From assembly GCF_000284015.1 (NCBI RefSeq), contig NC_016943.1:2645541-2709540 (forward strand): DNA of 64,000 nucleotides, written 5' to 3'. Under the pieces are notes generated by a model. The model saw only the letters and a list, made by a program, of their open reading frames with translations. It had not been told where the DNA came from and did not search any database. Position numbers and translations under genes: made by a program. The first letter of the stretch is position 1. Every line of letters begins with the position of its first letter. Source of the DNA: Blastococcus saxobsidens DD2 (GTDB lineage: Bacteria > Actinomycetota > Actinomycetes > Mycobacteriales > Geodermatophilaceae). Below are positions 56,878-64,000 of the stretch, in pieces.

Positions 56878-57380
56878 CCGCCGGGCGGACGGACCCCCGC
56901 GCCGTCGCCGAGGCGGTGACCGACCCCGAGCTGCCCCTGGTCACGCTCGCCGACCTCGGCGTGCTGCGGGACGTGCGCACCGAGGGCGACGGCACGGTGG
57001 TCGTCGAGATCACCCCGACCTACAGCGGCTGCCCCGCGATGGGCGTGATGCGCGCCGACCTGGTGCACGCCCTGCACTCCGCTGGCTTCCCCGACGTGGA
57101 CGTCCGGACCGTCCTCTCCCCCGCCTGGACCACGGATTGGATCTCCGACGCGGGCCGCCGGAAGCTGGCCGCCGGCGGGATCGCCCCACCGGGCGCCGCA
57201 CCGGCCCGCACGGACGGCCCGGTGCCGCTGCAGCTGGGACCGTCCCGACGCACCGCCGCCTGCCCGCTGTGCGGCTCGCCCGACACCGAGGAGCTGAGCG
57301 AGTTCAGCGCGACCGCCTGCAAGGCGCTGCGCCGGTGCCGGAGCTGCCGGGAGCCGTTCGAGCACGTCAAGGAGATCTGA
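56874..57380 (+). CDS. paaD: phenylacetate pathway iron-sulfur assembly protein PaaD (DUF59/MIP18 type)
   Basis: The 168-residue protein has the MIP18/DUF59 N-terminal domain (VTDPELPLVTLADLGVLRDV; VEITPTYSGCPAMGVMRADL with the conserved Cys) and a C-terminal zinc ribbon: TAACPLCGSPDTEELSEFSA then CRSCREPFEHVKEI. PaaD is needed for maturation of the PaaE or PaaA metal centres. The GTG start overlaps paaC's stop. paaE starts on the base after the stop, so translation is closely coupled. Confidence 0.94.
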   Translation: MTAGRTDPRAVAEAVTDPELPLVTLADLGVLRDVRTEGDGTVVVEITPTYSGCPAMGVMRADLVHALHSAGFPDVDVRTVLSPAWTTDWISDAGRRKLAAGGIAPPGAAPARTDGPVPLQLGPSRRTAACPLCGSPDTEELSEFSATACKALRRCRSCREPFEHVKEI

Positions 57381-58472
57381 GTGGCATCGACATCTGCCCC
57401 GCCGAGCGCGCGCAGACGGCCGCAGTTCCACGCTTTGACCGTCGCCCGCGTCGAGCGGCTGACCGACGACGCGGTGGCGATCACCTTCGCCGTCCCCGAG
57501 GAGCTGGCCGCGGACTACGCGTTCCGCCCCGGGCAGGCCCTGACCCTGCGCCGGGTCGACGGCGACCGCGACGAGCGCCGCTCGTACTCGATCTGCGCAC
57601 CGGTCGGCGCCCCGCCGCGGGTGGGGGTCCGCGAGGTGCCGGGCGGCTTCTTCTCCTCCTACCTGGTGCACGAGGTGCGGACCGGGGACCGGATCGAGGT
57701 GCTGCCGCCGTCGGGCACCTTCACCGCGGACCTGTCCGTGCCCGCCGACCACGTCTTCGTCGTCGCCGGCTCGGGGATCACCCCGGCGCTGTCGCTGGCC
57801 GCGAGCGTGCTGCGCGACGGACGGTCGACCGTCACCGTCTTCTACGGCAACCGGCGGGCCAACACGGTCATGTTCGCCGACGAGCTGGCCGACCTGAAGG
57901 ACGCCTACGGGCCACGGTTCCAGCTGGTGCACGTGCTCTCCCGGGAGCCCCGGGATGCGGAGATCACCAGCGGGCGGCTCGACGGCGCCCGGCTGCGCGC
58001 CCTGGTCGAGAACCTGGTCGACGTCGAGCACGTCGGGCACTGGTGGCTCTGCGGACCGCACGGCATGGTCGGCGACGCCCGGGAGCTGCTCGCCGGGCTG
58101 CACGTTCCCACGGAGTGCGTGCACCAGGAACTGTTCTACGTCGACGACGTCCCGCCGCAGCCGGTGCGCGGGGACCAGGAAGTGGTCTCGGGGCCCAGCA
58201 GCGAGGTGACGGTCGTCCTGGACGGGCGCACGACGACGCTGGCCCTCCCCCGCGACGTGCCGGTGCTCGACTCGGCGCAGCGGATCCGCGGCGACCTGCC
58301 CTTCGCCTGCAAGGGCGGGGTGTGCGGCACCTGCCGGGCGCGGGTCACCGAGGGCCGGGTGGAGATGCGGCGGAACTACGCCCTGGAGGCCGAGGAGCTG
58401 GCGGCGGGGTACGTGCTCACCTGCCAGAGCCTGCCGCTGTCCGACACCGTCCGGGTCGACTTCGACGCCTGA
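57381..58472 (+). CDS. paaE: phenylacetyl-CoA epoxidase reductase
   Basis: The 363-residue protein has a ferredoxin-NADP reductase module: FAD site RRSYSICAPVGAPPRVGVRE and NADPH site VFVVAGSGITPALSLAASVL. A C-terminal plant-type [2Fe-2S] ferredoxin follows, with cysteines in DLPFACKGGVCGTCRARVTE and a fourth in YVLTCQSLPLSD. It passes electrons from NADPH through FAD and the cluster to the PaaA diiron centre. It is the last gene of the operon and is convergent with pfkA 21 bp away. Confidence 0.95.
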   Translation: MASTSAPPSARRRPQFHALTVARVERLTDDAVAITFAVPEELAADYAFRPGQALTLRRVDGDRDERRSYSICAPVGAPPRVGVREVPGGFFSSYLVHEVRTGDRIEVLPPSGTFTADLSVPADHVFVVAGSGITPALSLAASVLRDGRSTVTVFYGNRRANTVMFADELADLKDAYGPRFQLVHVLSREPRDAEITSGRLDGARLRALVENLVDVEHVGHWWLCGPHGMVGDARELLAGLHVPTECVHQELFYVDDVPPQPVRGDQEVVSGPSSEVTVVLDGRTTTLALPRDVPVLDSAQRIRGDLPFACKGGVCGTCRARVTEGRVEMRRNYALEAEELAAGYVLTCQSLPLSDTVRVDFDA

Positions 58473-58493
58473 GCAGCCCCGCCCGCGGCCGGC

Positions 58494-59522
58494 TCAGCCG
58501 GTGAAGGCGCGGGTCTCCGCGAGCCGGGCGGGAGTCACGGTCTTGAGCCGGGCGACGGCGCGGGCCAGCGGGACCAGCTCGATCTCCGTGCCGCGCAGGG
58601 CGACCATCTGGCCGTGGTGCCCCTCGTGCGCGGCGGTGGTGGCGTGCAGGCCGAAGCGGGTGGCCAGGACCCGGTCGAACGAGGTCGGCGTCCCGCCGCG
58701 CTGGACGTGCCCGAGCACCGTCGCCCGCACCTCCTTGCCGGTGCGCCGCTCCAGCTCCTCGCCCAGCTGCTGGGCCACGCCGGAGAACCGGCGGTGGCCG
58801 AACTCGTCGATGCCGCCCTCCCGGAACGCCATCGTCCCCGGCAGCGGCATCGCGCCCTCGGCGACGACGCCGATGACGTGCGAGTCGCCGCGCGCGAACC
58901 GCTCGCAGACCAGCCGGACCACCTCGTCGACGTCGAACGGCTCCTCGGGCACCAGGGTCAGGTGCGCGCCGGCGGCGAGACCGGCGTGCAGCGCGATCCA
59001 CCCGGCGTGCCGGCCCATCACCTCCACCAGCAGCACCCGCTGGTGGGACTCCGCAGTGGTGTGCAGCCGGTCGATGAGCTCGGTGGCGATGCTGACCGCG
59101 GTGTCGAACCCGAAGGTCAGGTCGGTGCCGTCGATGTCGTTGTCGATGGTCTTCGGGATGCCCACCACCGGGACGCCGGCCTCGGACAGCACGTGCGCCG
59201 CGGTGAGGGTGCCCTCCCCGCCGATCGGGATCAGCACGTCGATCCCGTGCTGGTCGAGGGTCGCCCGCATCTCGTCGATGCCGGCGTGCAGCTTCTCCGG
59301 AGCGACGCGGGCCGAGCCCAGCGTCGTCCCCCCGCGGGTCAGCAGTCCGTCGACGGCGGCGACGTCCAGGGGCGTGGACCGGTTCTCCAGCAGCCCCCGC
59401 CAGCCGTCGCGGAAGCCGATGACCTCGCTGCCGTAGTGGACGCCCGCAGTGCGGACCACCGATCTGATGACCGCGTTGAGGCCGGGGCAGTCGCCGCCTC
59501 CGGTCAGGACTCCGATGCGCAC
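58494..59522 (-). CDS. pfkA: 6-phosphofructokinase (PfkA family)
   Basis: The 342-residue enzyme has the phosphofructokinase landmarks: RIGVLTGGGDCPGLNAVIRS, VLIPIGGEGTLTAAHVLS with glycine at the nucleotide-specificity position (ATP rather than PPi form), the catalytic GIPKTIDNDIDGTDLTFGFD with its Asp, and VEVMGRHAGWIALHAGLA for the sugar phosphate. It phosphorylates fructose-6-phosphate in glycolysis. The GGEG/PKTIDND combination is typical of actinobacterial ATP-dependent enzymes. It is a single gene convergent with paaE. Confidence 0.93.
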   Translation of the reverse strand: MRIGVLTGGGDCPGLNAVIRSVVRTAGVHYGSEVIGFRDGWRGLLENRSTPLDVAAVDGLLTRGGTTLGSARVAPEKLHAGIDEMRATLDQHGIDVLIPIGGEGTLTAAHVLSEAGVPVVGIPKTIDNDIDGTDLTFGFDTAVSIATELIDRLHTTAESHQRVLLVEVMGRHAGWIALHAGLAAGAHLTLVPEEPFDVDEVVRLVCERFARGDSHVIGVVAEGAMPLPGTMAFREGGIDEFGHRRFSGVAQQLGEELERRTGKEVRATVLGHVQRGGTPTSFDRVLATRFGLHATTAAHEGHHGQMVALRGTEIELVPLARAVARLKTVTPARLAETRAFTG

Positions 59523-59615
59523 CGGCTGGCTCCTCGCGGTCGTGGGCCGGGACGCGACCGACCATACGTCATGACGTCTAGACGACCCGGGCGCCGCGCG
59601 CTACCGCGGCCGTTG

Positions 59616-60449
59616 TCAGCGCCCCGGGCGGAACGGGTTCCGGCCCGGCCGGAACAGTGTCTCCTGCGTGAAGCTCGCCGCCAGGACGCCGCTCGGTGTG
59701 GCGATCGACCCGGTGTACCAGCCTCGCCCGCCCGAGACCGTGCCCGGGACCATGTCCATGAGCACCCAGTCGTCGAGCCGGGCCGGCCGGTGGAACCACA
59801 GCGCGTGATCCAGCGTCGGGCCCGGGCTCGCGTCGTTCTCGGGCAGCGCGGACAGCCCCGTCCCGATGTCGGACAGGTAGGTGAGCACGCAGGCGTGCAC
59901 CAGCGCCTCCTCCGGCAGCGGCACGGTCGCCCGCGCCCAGAACCGGTTCGGGAAGCGCCCCTCGTACGGCTGCGACGGACGGCGGCTCTCCATGGAGAAC
60001 AGCCGCGGCAGCGCCAGCGGGGGCAGTTCCCCGGGCGGGTCCACCCGGGGGGTCTCCTGCACCTGCACGTCCGGGCCGGGCCCGGGCACCTGGAAGGAGG
60101 CCGACATGCTGAAGACGACCTCGCCGCCCTGGATGGCGACGACCCGCCGCGCCGAGAACGACCCACCGTCCCGGTCGCGGTCGACCCGGAAGATCGTCGG
60201 CCGGGCGGCGTCGCCGCTGCGCAGGAAGTAGCCGTGCAGGGAGTGCGGCAGGCGGTCGGCCCCGACGGTCCGGCCGGCGGCGTACAGCGCCTGGGCGGCG
60301 ACCTGGCCGCCGTACAGCGGGAACGGGTCGGCGAACAGCAGGGTGCTGCGGTAGAGATCGCGGTCGATCTCCTCCAGCGCCAGCACGTCGAGCACCGTCG
60401 GCTCGGGCGCCGATCGGTCCCCGGCGGCAGCAGAAGCGAGCGTCTCCAC
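59616..60449 (-). CDS. acyl-CoA thioesterase II (TesB-like)
   Basis: The 277-residue protein has the double-hotdog layout of TesB: LLFADPFPLYGGQVAAQALY near residue 40, the segment HSLHGYFLRSGDAARPTIFR, and in the second half ASPGPTLDHALWFHRPARLD followed by WYTGSIATPSGVLAASFTQE. The Asp of TLDHALWFH and the nearby Thr/Gln form the active-site set. It hydrolyses acyl-CoA to free acid and CoA. The GTG at 60449 is used because homology begins there; the frame is open further. It is divergent from the siderophore-interacting protein gene, 51 bp between starts. Confidence 0.88.
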   Translation of the reverse strand: METLASAAAGDRSAPEPTVLDVLALEEIDRDLYRSTLLFADPFPLYGGQVAAQALYAAGRTVGADRLPHSLHGYFLRSGDAARPTIFRVDRDRDGGSFSARRVVAIQGGEVVFSMSASFQVPGPGPDVQVQETPRVDPPGELPPLALPRLFSMESRRPSQPYEGRFPNRFWARATVPLPEEALVHACVLTYLSDIGTGLSALPENDASPGPTLDHALWFHRPARLDDWVLMDMVPGTVSGGRGWYTGSIATPSGVLAASFTQETLFRPGRNPFRPGR

Positions 60450-60500
60450 CTCCGGACCATAACCGGGCGCCGGGAGATCACCTCTGTACCGTCGCCAGTC

Positions 60501-61370
60501 GTGACGAGCCAGCCAGCACCGACCGGCGACGGCCGACCGCCCCGCAAGCGCACCCCCCGGATCGGCGAGGTGGTCCGGTCCGCCTGGATCACGCCGCACA
60601 TGGTCCGGGTGGTGCTCGGCGGCGAGGGGCTGACCGGTCTGCGGGTCGGCGAGTTCACCGACTCCTACGTCAAGCTGCTGTTCCCGCCCGCCGGCGCGAC
60701 GTACTCGGTGCCCTACGACGTCGAGCAGATCCGTGCCGAGCTGCCGCAGGAGCAGTGGCCGGTCACCCGCACCTACACCGTGCGAGCCTGGGACCCGGCA
60801 GCCGGCGAGCTGACCGTCGACTTCGTGCACCACGGCGACGAAGGGGTGGCCGGCCCCTGGGCGGCGGCGGCCCGGCCCGGTGACCGGATCCAGTTCATGG
60901 GACCCGGCGGCGGCTACGCGCCCCGCCCGGACGCCGACTGGCACCTGCTGGCCGGTGACGAGTCCGCACTGCCCGCGATCGCGGCCACGCTCGACCACCT
61001 CCCGCTCGGCGCACGGGCGGTGGTGCTCGTCGAGGTGGCCGGTCCCGCCGAGGAGCAGACCGACCTCGCCGTCGGGCCGGGCGTCGACCTGCGCTGGCTG
61101 CACCGCGGGGACGCCGAGCCCGGCACCGCTCTGGTCAGCGCCGTCCGGGCCCTCGCCCTGCCGACCGGCTCCGGGCACGTCTTCGTGCACGGTGAGGCGC
61201 ACGCCGTCCGTGAGCTGCGCCGGCACCTGCGGGCCGAGGGCAGGCTCGACCCGGCGTGGACGTCGGTCTCCGGCTACTGGCGTCGCGGGGACACCGAGGA
61301 CCGCTGGCAGGCGACCAAGCGGGAGTGGAACGCCGCCCTGGAGGCGGAGGGCGCCGGCCCCGCGCGCTGA
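60501..61370 (+). CDS. siderophore-interacting FAD-dependent reductase (SIP family)
   Basis: The 289-residue protein has the ferredoxin-reductase-like SIP layout: FAD-binding RTYTVRAWDPAAGELTVDFV followed by HHGDEGVAGPWAAAARPGDR, the pyrophosphate loop IQFMGPGGGYAPRPDADWHL, NAD-binding LLAGDESALPAIAATLDHLP, and a conserved end YWRRGDTEDRWQATKREWN. SIP enzymes reduce ferric siderophores in the cytoplasm to release iron. No siderophore transport or synthesis genes are adjacent. The start is GTG at 60501. It is convergent with the ligase gene, 4 bp between ends. Confidence 0.9.
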   Translation: MTSQPAPTGDGRPPRKRTPRIGEVVRSAWITPHMVRVVLGGEGLTGLRVGEFTDSYVKLLFPPAGATYSVPYDVEQIRAELPQEQWPVTRTYTVRAWDPAAGELTVDFVHHGDEGVAGPWAAAARPGDRIQFMGPGGGYAPRPDADWHLLAGDESALPAIAATLDHLPLGARAVVLVEVAGPAEEQTDLAVGPGVDLRWLHRGDAEPGTALVSAVRALALPTGSGHVFVHGEAHAVRELRRHLRAEGRLDPAWTSVSGYWRRGDTEDRWQATKREWNAALEAEGAGPAR

Positions 61371-61374
61371 GCCG

Positions 61375-62883
61375 TCAGGACCGGGGCCGCGCCCGCAGGG
61401 CCTTGCGATCGATCTTGGCGACGGCGGTCAGCGGGATGGCGTCGACCACGTGCACCTCCCGCGGGTACTTGGCGGCGCTCACGTGCCGCCTCGCGTGCTG
61501 GACGACGTCGGCCGGCTGCAGAGTGGCACCGGGGACGACCGTCACGTAGGCGACGACCTCCTCCCCCACCCGCGGATCGGGACGGCCGACGACGGCCGCC
61601 GCGGAGATCTCCGGATGGGCCACGAGCGCGTCCTCGACGTCCCGCGGGTACACGTTGAACCCGTTGCGGATGATCACGTCCTTGATCCGGTCGACGACGT
61701 ACAGGTAGCCGTCCTCGTCGAAGGTGCCGACGTCACCGGTGTGGAACCAGCCGTCGCGGACCGCCTCCGCCGTGGCCTCCGGCGACCGCCAGTAGCCCTG
61801 CATCAGCACCGGTCCCCGTACCCGGATCTCCCCGTGCGCGCCGGGCGGCACCGGCCGTCCCGCCTCGTCCACGACCTCCACCTCGGCGCCGGCGACCGGC
61901 TTGCCCACCGACCCGAGCCGGCGCGCGCCGGCCGGCTGTGCGGAGATCAGCGAGCTGGTCTCGGTACAGCCGTAGCCCTCCCGCACCTCGGCCGAGGGCA
62001 CCCGCCGCTCGAACTCCAGGGCCACCTCCCGGGGCAGGGGGGCGCCTCCGCTGCTGACCAGCAGCAGCGAGGACAGGTCGTGCTGTTCCAGCGGCTGCTC
62101 GAGGAGCCGCTGGAACATCGAGGGGACGAACGCCGTCTGCTGGACGCGGTGCTGCTCCACCAGCGCGAGGAACCCGGCCGGGTCGAACCAGCGCATGACG
62201 ACGCTGCGCCGGATCTCCGGCATGTGGTAGCCGGCCACGGACATCAGCAGCCCGTAGACGTGCGCCATCGGCAGGCACAGCAGGCCGACGACGACGTCCG
62301 GCTGGGCGGCGGCGGCCAGCGCCGCGCCCGAGGCGTCCAGGCCGCCGTGGGAGAGGGCCACCCCTTTGCTCCGCCCGGTCGTCCCGCCGGTGTAGAGCAG
62401 GACGGCGAGGTCCTCGGGACCGCGCGGGACGATGCCGAGCTCGGCGGCGGACTCCAGCTCCTCGAGCGGGAGCGTGCGCCCGTCGCCGCCCCCGACGACG
62501 ATCACCGGCAGGTCGTCGGCCACCCCGGTCACCGTGTCGGCGAACTCGGGCGTCGTCACCACCGCCACCGCGCCGGAGTCGCGCAGGACGTGCCGGAGCT
62601 CGTCGTCGCTGAGCAGGAACATGGCCGGGGTGACCACGGCGCCGGCTCGCCAGAGGGCAGCCGAGACGATCATCACCTCCGGGCAGTTGGCCATGAACAG
62701 CACCACCCGGTCCCCCGGGCGCACGCCCAGTCGGGCGAACCCCCCGGCGGTCCGGCGGGCCCGGGCGGCGAGCTCCTCGGCGCGGTGCCAGCGGCCCTCG
62801 AACCACAGCTGGTCGTGGTCGCCGAGCCGCTCCAGGCGCGCCTCGGCGCGGCGGGTCAGCGACACCGCGGTGCTGCTGGTCAC
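61375..62883 (-). CDS. acyl-CoA ligase (AMP-binding family)
   Basis: The 502-residue enzyme has the adenylate-forming core motifs: A3 LAVLLYTGGTTGRSKGVALS near residue 165, A5 REGYGCTETSSLISAQPA, A7 DGWFHTGDVGTFDEDGYLYV and A8 RIKDVIIRNGFNVYPRDVED, plus the C-terminal lysine in PLTAVAKIDRKALRARP. It activates a carboxylic acid to acyl-CoA through an acyl-AMP. Fatty or aromatic acids are likely, but the substrate cannot be read. GGGAGG lies close before the GTG at 62883. It follows the acyl-CoA dehydrogenase gene on the same strand after 28 bp, forming a catabolic acyl-CoA unit. Confidence 0.9.
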   Translation of the reverse strand: MTSSTAVSLTRRAEARLERLGDHDQLWFEGRWHRAEELAARARRTAGGFARLGVRPGDRVVLFMANCPEVMIVSAALWRAGAVVTPAMFLLSDDELRHVLRDSGAVAVVTTPEFADTVTGVADDLPVIVVGGGDGRTLPLEELESAAELGIVPRGPEDLAVLLYTGGTTGRSKGVALSHGGLDASGAALAAAAQPDVVVGLLCLPMAHVYGLLMSVAGYHMPEIRRSVVMRWFDPAGFLALVEQHRVQQTAFVPSMFQRLLEQPLEQHDLSSLLLVSSGGAPLPREVALEFERRVPSAEVREGYGCTETSSLISAQPAGARRLGSVGKPVAGAEVEVVDEAGRPVPPGAHGEIRVRGPVLMQGYWRSPEATAEAVRDGWFHTGDVGTFDEDGYLYVVDRIKDVIIRNGFNVYPRDVEDALVAHPEISAAAVVGRPDPRVGEEVVAYVTVVPGATLQPADVVQHARRHVSAAKYPREVHVVDAIPLTAVAKIDRKALRARPRS

Positions 62884-62911
62884 GACCTCCCTCCCGGGCG
62901 GGCGGCCGGCG

Positions 62912-64000
62912 TCACGGGGCGGCCGGTGCGGGCAGGTCCAGCAGGCCGGCCAGCCGGGTCCGGTGGGCGCCCGGTGTGCCGAAGGCGATCTGGTCGGCCT
63001 TGGCCCGCTTGAGGTACAGGTGCGCCGGGTGCTCCCAGGTCATCCCGATGCCGCCGTGCAGCTGGACGGCCTCCTCGGCCGCCCGCACGGCGACCTCGCC
63101 GCACCAGGCCTGGGCCACGGCGCTGGCCACCGCGCGGTCCGGATCGTCCTCGGCGACGGTCACCGCGGCGTAGCGGGCCGCCGCGGCCGCCTGCTCCACG
63201 GCGACGAAGAGGTCGGCCAGCCGGTGCTTCAGCGCCTGGAAGCCCCCGACCACCCGACCGAACTGCCGGCGGTCCTTGAGGTAGGCGACGGTGCTGGTCA
63301 GGCACCACTGCGCGACCCCGAACTGCTCCGACGCCAGCAGCGCGGCACCGACCTCGAGCCCGTGCCGGACGGCGGCGTCTCCCGCCTCCGCACCGAGCAC
63401 CTCCCGGCCGGCCGGTCCGTCGAGGACCACGTCGGCGAGCTGACGGCTCATGTCCAGGGAGATCACCGGGTCGATCCGCGCGTCGCCGGCCGGCACGGCG
63501 TGCACGCTGATCCCGTCGGGGCCGGTCACGGGCACGAGCAGGACGTCCGCCTCGAGGGCGCCGGCGACCCCGCGCACCTGCCCGGCCATCGTCCCGGTCC
63601 CGTCGACGGCGAACCCGGGCAGGCCGCCGCCGAGGGCGGTACCCAGCGGCACGAGCAGCGCCGCGGTCCGCTCGCCGGCGGCCAGAGCGGCCAGGAGGTC
63701 GTCGCCGGCTCTTCCGGGCGCGGCGGCCGAGAGCACCGTGGTGGCCACGATGCTGCTGGTCAGGAACGGCACCGGCGCCACCGCCCGGCCGAGCTCCTCC
63801 AGGACGACGGCGGCCTCCCGGGCCGACGCCCCGGCTCCCCCGCGCGTCTCGGGGACCAGCAGCCCGGCCAGGCCGAGGTCGGCGGCCAGTGCCCGCCACA
63901 ACGGCGCGACCGACGACCGGTCGCCGTCGTAGACCGGCACCACCGCCGAGGGCGGGCACCGGTCGGCGAGCAGCTCGCGGACGCTGGCCCGCAGGTCGTC
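62912..64000 (-). CDS. acyl-CoA dehydrogenase family protein, 5' partial
   Basis: The frame is open to the window edge, so the N-terminus lies beyond. The visible 362 residues include the helical N-terminal part (LGLAGLLVPETRGGAGASAR), the middle beta domain (DVLLVPVTGPDGISVHAVPA) and the C-terminal helical domain (CLTSTVAYLKDRRQFGRVVG; QAWCGEVAVRAAEEAVQLHG; GIGMTWEHPAHLYLKRAKAD). The usual Thr/Ser-rich flavin loop is weak in the middle domain, as in FadE-type alpha/beta pairs of actinobacteria, where one subunit lacks the full flavin site. A partner subunit may lie upstream of the window. It oxidises an acyl-CoA to the enoyl form, and the ligase gene follows it in the operon. Confidence 0.88.
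   Translation of the reverse strand, partial: DDLRASVRELLADRCPPSAVVPVYDGDRSSVAPLWRALAADLGLAGLLVPETRGGAGASAREAAVVLEELGRAVAPVPFLTSSIVATTVLSAAAPGRAGDDLLAALAAGERTAALLVPLGTALGGGLPGFAVDGTGTMAGQVRGVAGALEADVLLVPVTGPDGISVHAVPAGDARIDPVISLDMSRQLADVVLDGPAGREVLGAEAGDAAVRHGLEVGAALLASEQFGVAQWCLTSTVAYLKDRRQFGRVVGGFQALKHRLADLFVAVEQAAAAARYAAVTVAEDDPDRAVASAVAQAWCGEVAVRAAEEAVQLHGGIGMTWEHPAHLYLKRAKADQIAFGTPGAHRTRLAGLLDLPAPAAP

Noticed and set aside
1..64000. tRNA or rRNA genes, CRISPR arrays, insertion sequences, prophage or origin
   Set aside because: No tRNA-like T-loops in cloverleaf context, regularly spaced repeats, transposase or integrase motifs, or DnaA-box clusters were seen. Not excluded computationally.

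Overview
This is very GC-rich chromosomal DNA with strong third-position G/C bias, frequent GTG starts and many 4-bp ATGA/GTGA overlaps. The gene content (sulfur-type leader peptide, DUF6186 protein, NarL/HK pairs, DivIVA-like protein, paaABCDE) points to a high-GC actinobacterium. A UAG codon at the selenocysteine position of a UGSC-family gene, followed by a SECIS-like hairpin, points more narrowly to the Geodermatophilaceae (Geodermatophilus/Blastococcus/Modestobacter type), where UAG-encoded selenocysteine has been reported. The family assignment is inference. No tRNA, rRNA, CRISPR array, insertion sequence or phage gene was seen.

Layout. 1-10.2 kb: end of a LuxR/LAL regulator, two small proteins, a methyltransferase remnant, a flavin monooxygenase divergent from its probable GAF-domain regulator, an enoyl-CoA hydratase, a phospholipase D and a sulfotransferase. 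10.2-13.3 kb: a 25-residue cationic micropeptide gene with its own terminator, then a metNIQ-type methionine importer operon headed by a 16-residue leader peptide. 13.3-20.7 kb: hotdog-fold protein, endonuclease V-like pseudoenzyme, S15 hydrolase/ATP-grasp pair, acyltransferase/patatin pair with the patatin frameshifted. 20.8-33.1 kb: membrane proteins, alditol oxidase, cyclopropane synthase, SNF2 helicase, FrnE-like oxidoreductase, aldolase, AhpD-like protein, alcohol dehydrogenase and a Fic protein. 33.3-42.4 kb: two damaged two-component systems with complementary losses, flanking serA, a TSUP transporter and a lipoprotein deacetylase. 42.5-48.7 kb: kynurenine pathway genes, DivIVA-like coiled coil, DUF2252 protein, YihY protein. 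48.7-50.6 kb: thioredoxin-domain protein plus UGSC selenoprotein. 50.9-58.5 kb: diguanylate cyclase and the phenylacetate genes. 58.5-64 kb: phosphofructokinase, thioesterase, siderophore-interacting reductase, acyl-CoA ligase and a partial acyl-CoA dehydrogenase.

How genes work together. PaaK makes phenylacetyl-CoA and PaaABCDE epoxidises its ring; a TetR protein encoded after paaK probably represses both arms through a perfect 22-bp palindrome in the divergent promoter. MetNIQ imports methionine and is probably controlled in its leader. The thioredoxin-domain protein is translationally coupled to the UGSC protein, suggesting a dithiol/selenothiol redox pair. The most exciting item is the UGSC gene: its Sec codon is TAG, the hairpin begins 11 nt later, and the same gene terminates at another TAG. 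Other items worth a look are the micropeptide, the met leader peptide, and the intact kinase and intact response regulator left over from two separately decayed two-component systems.
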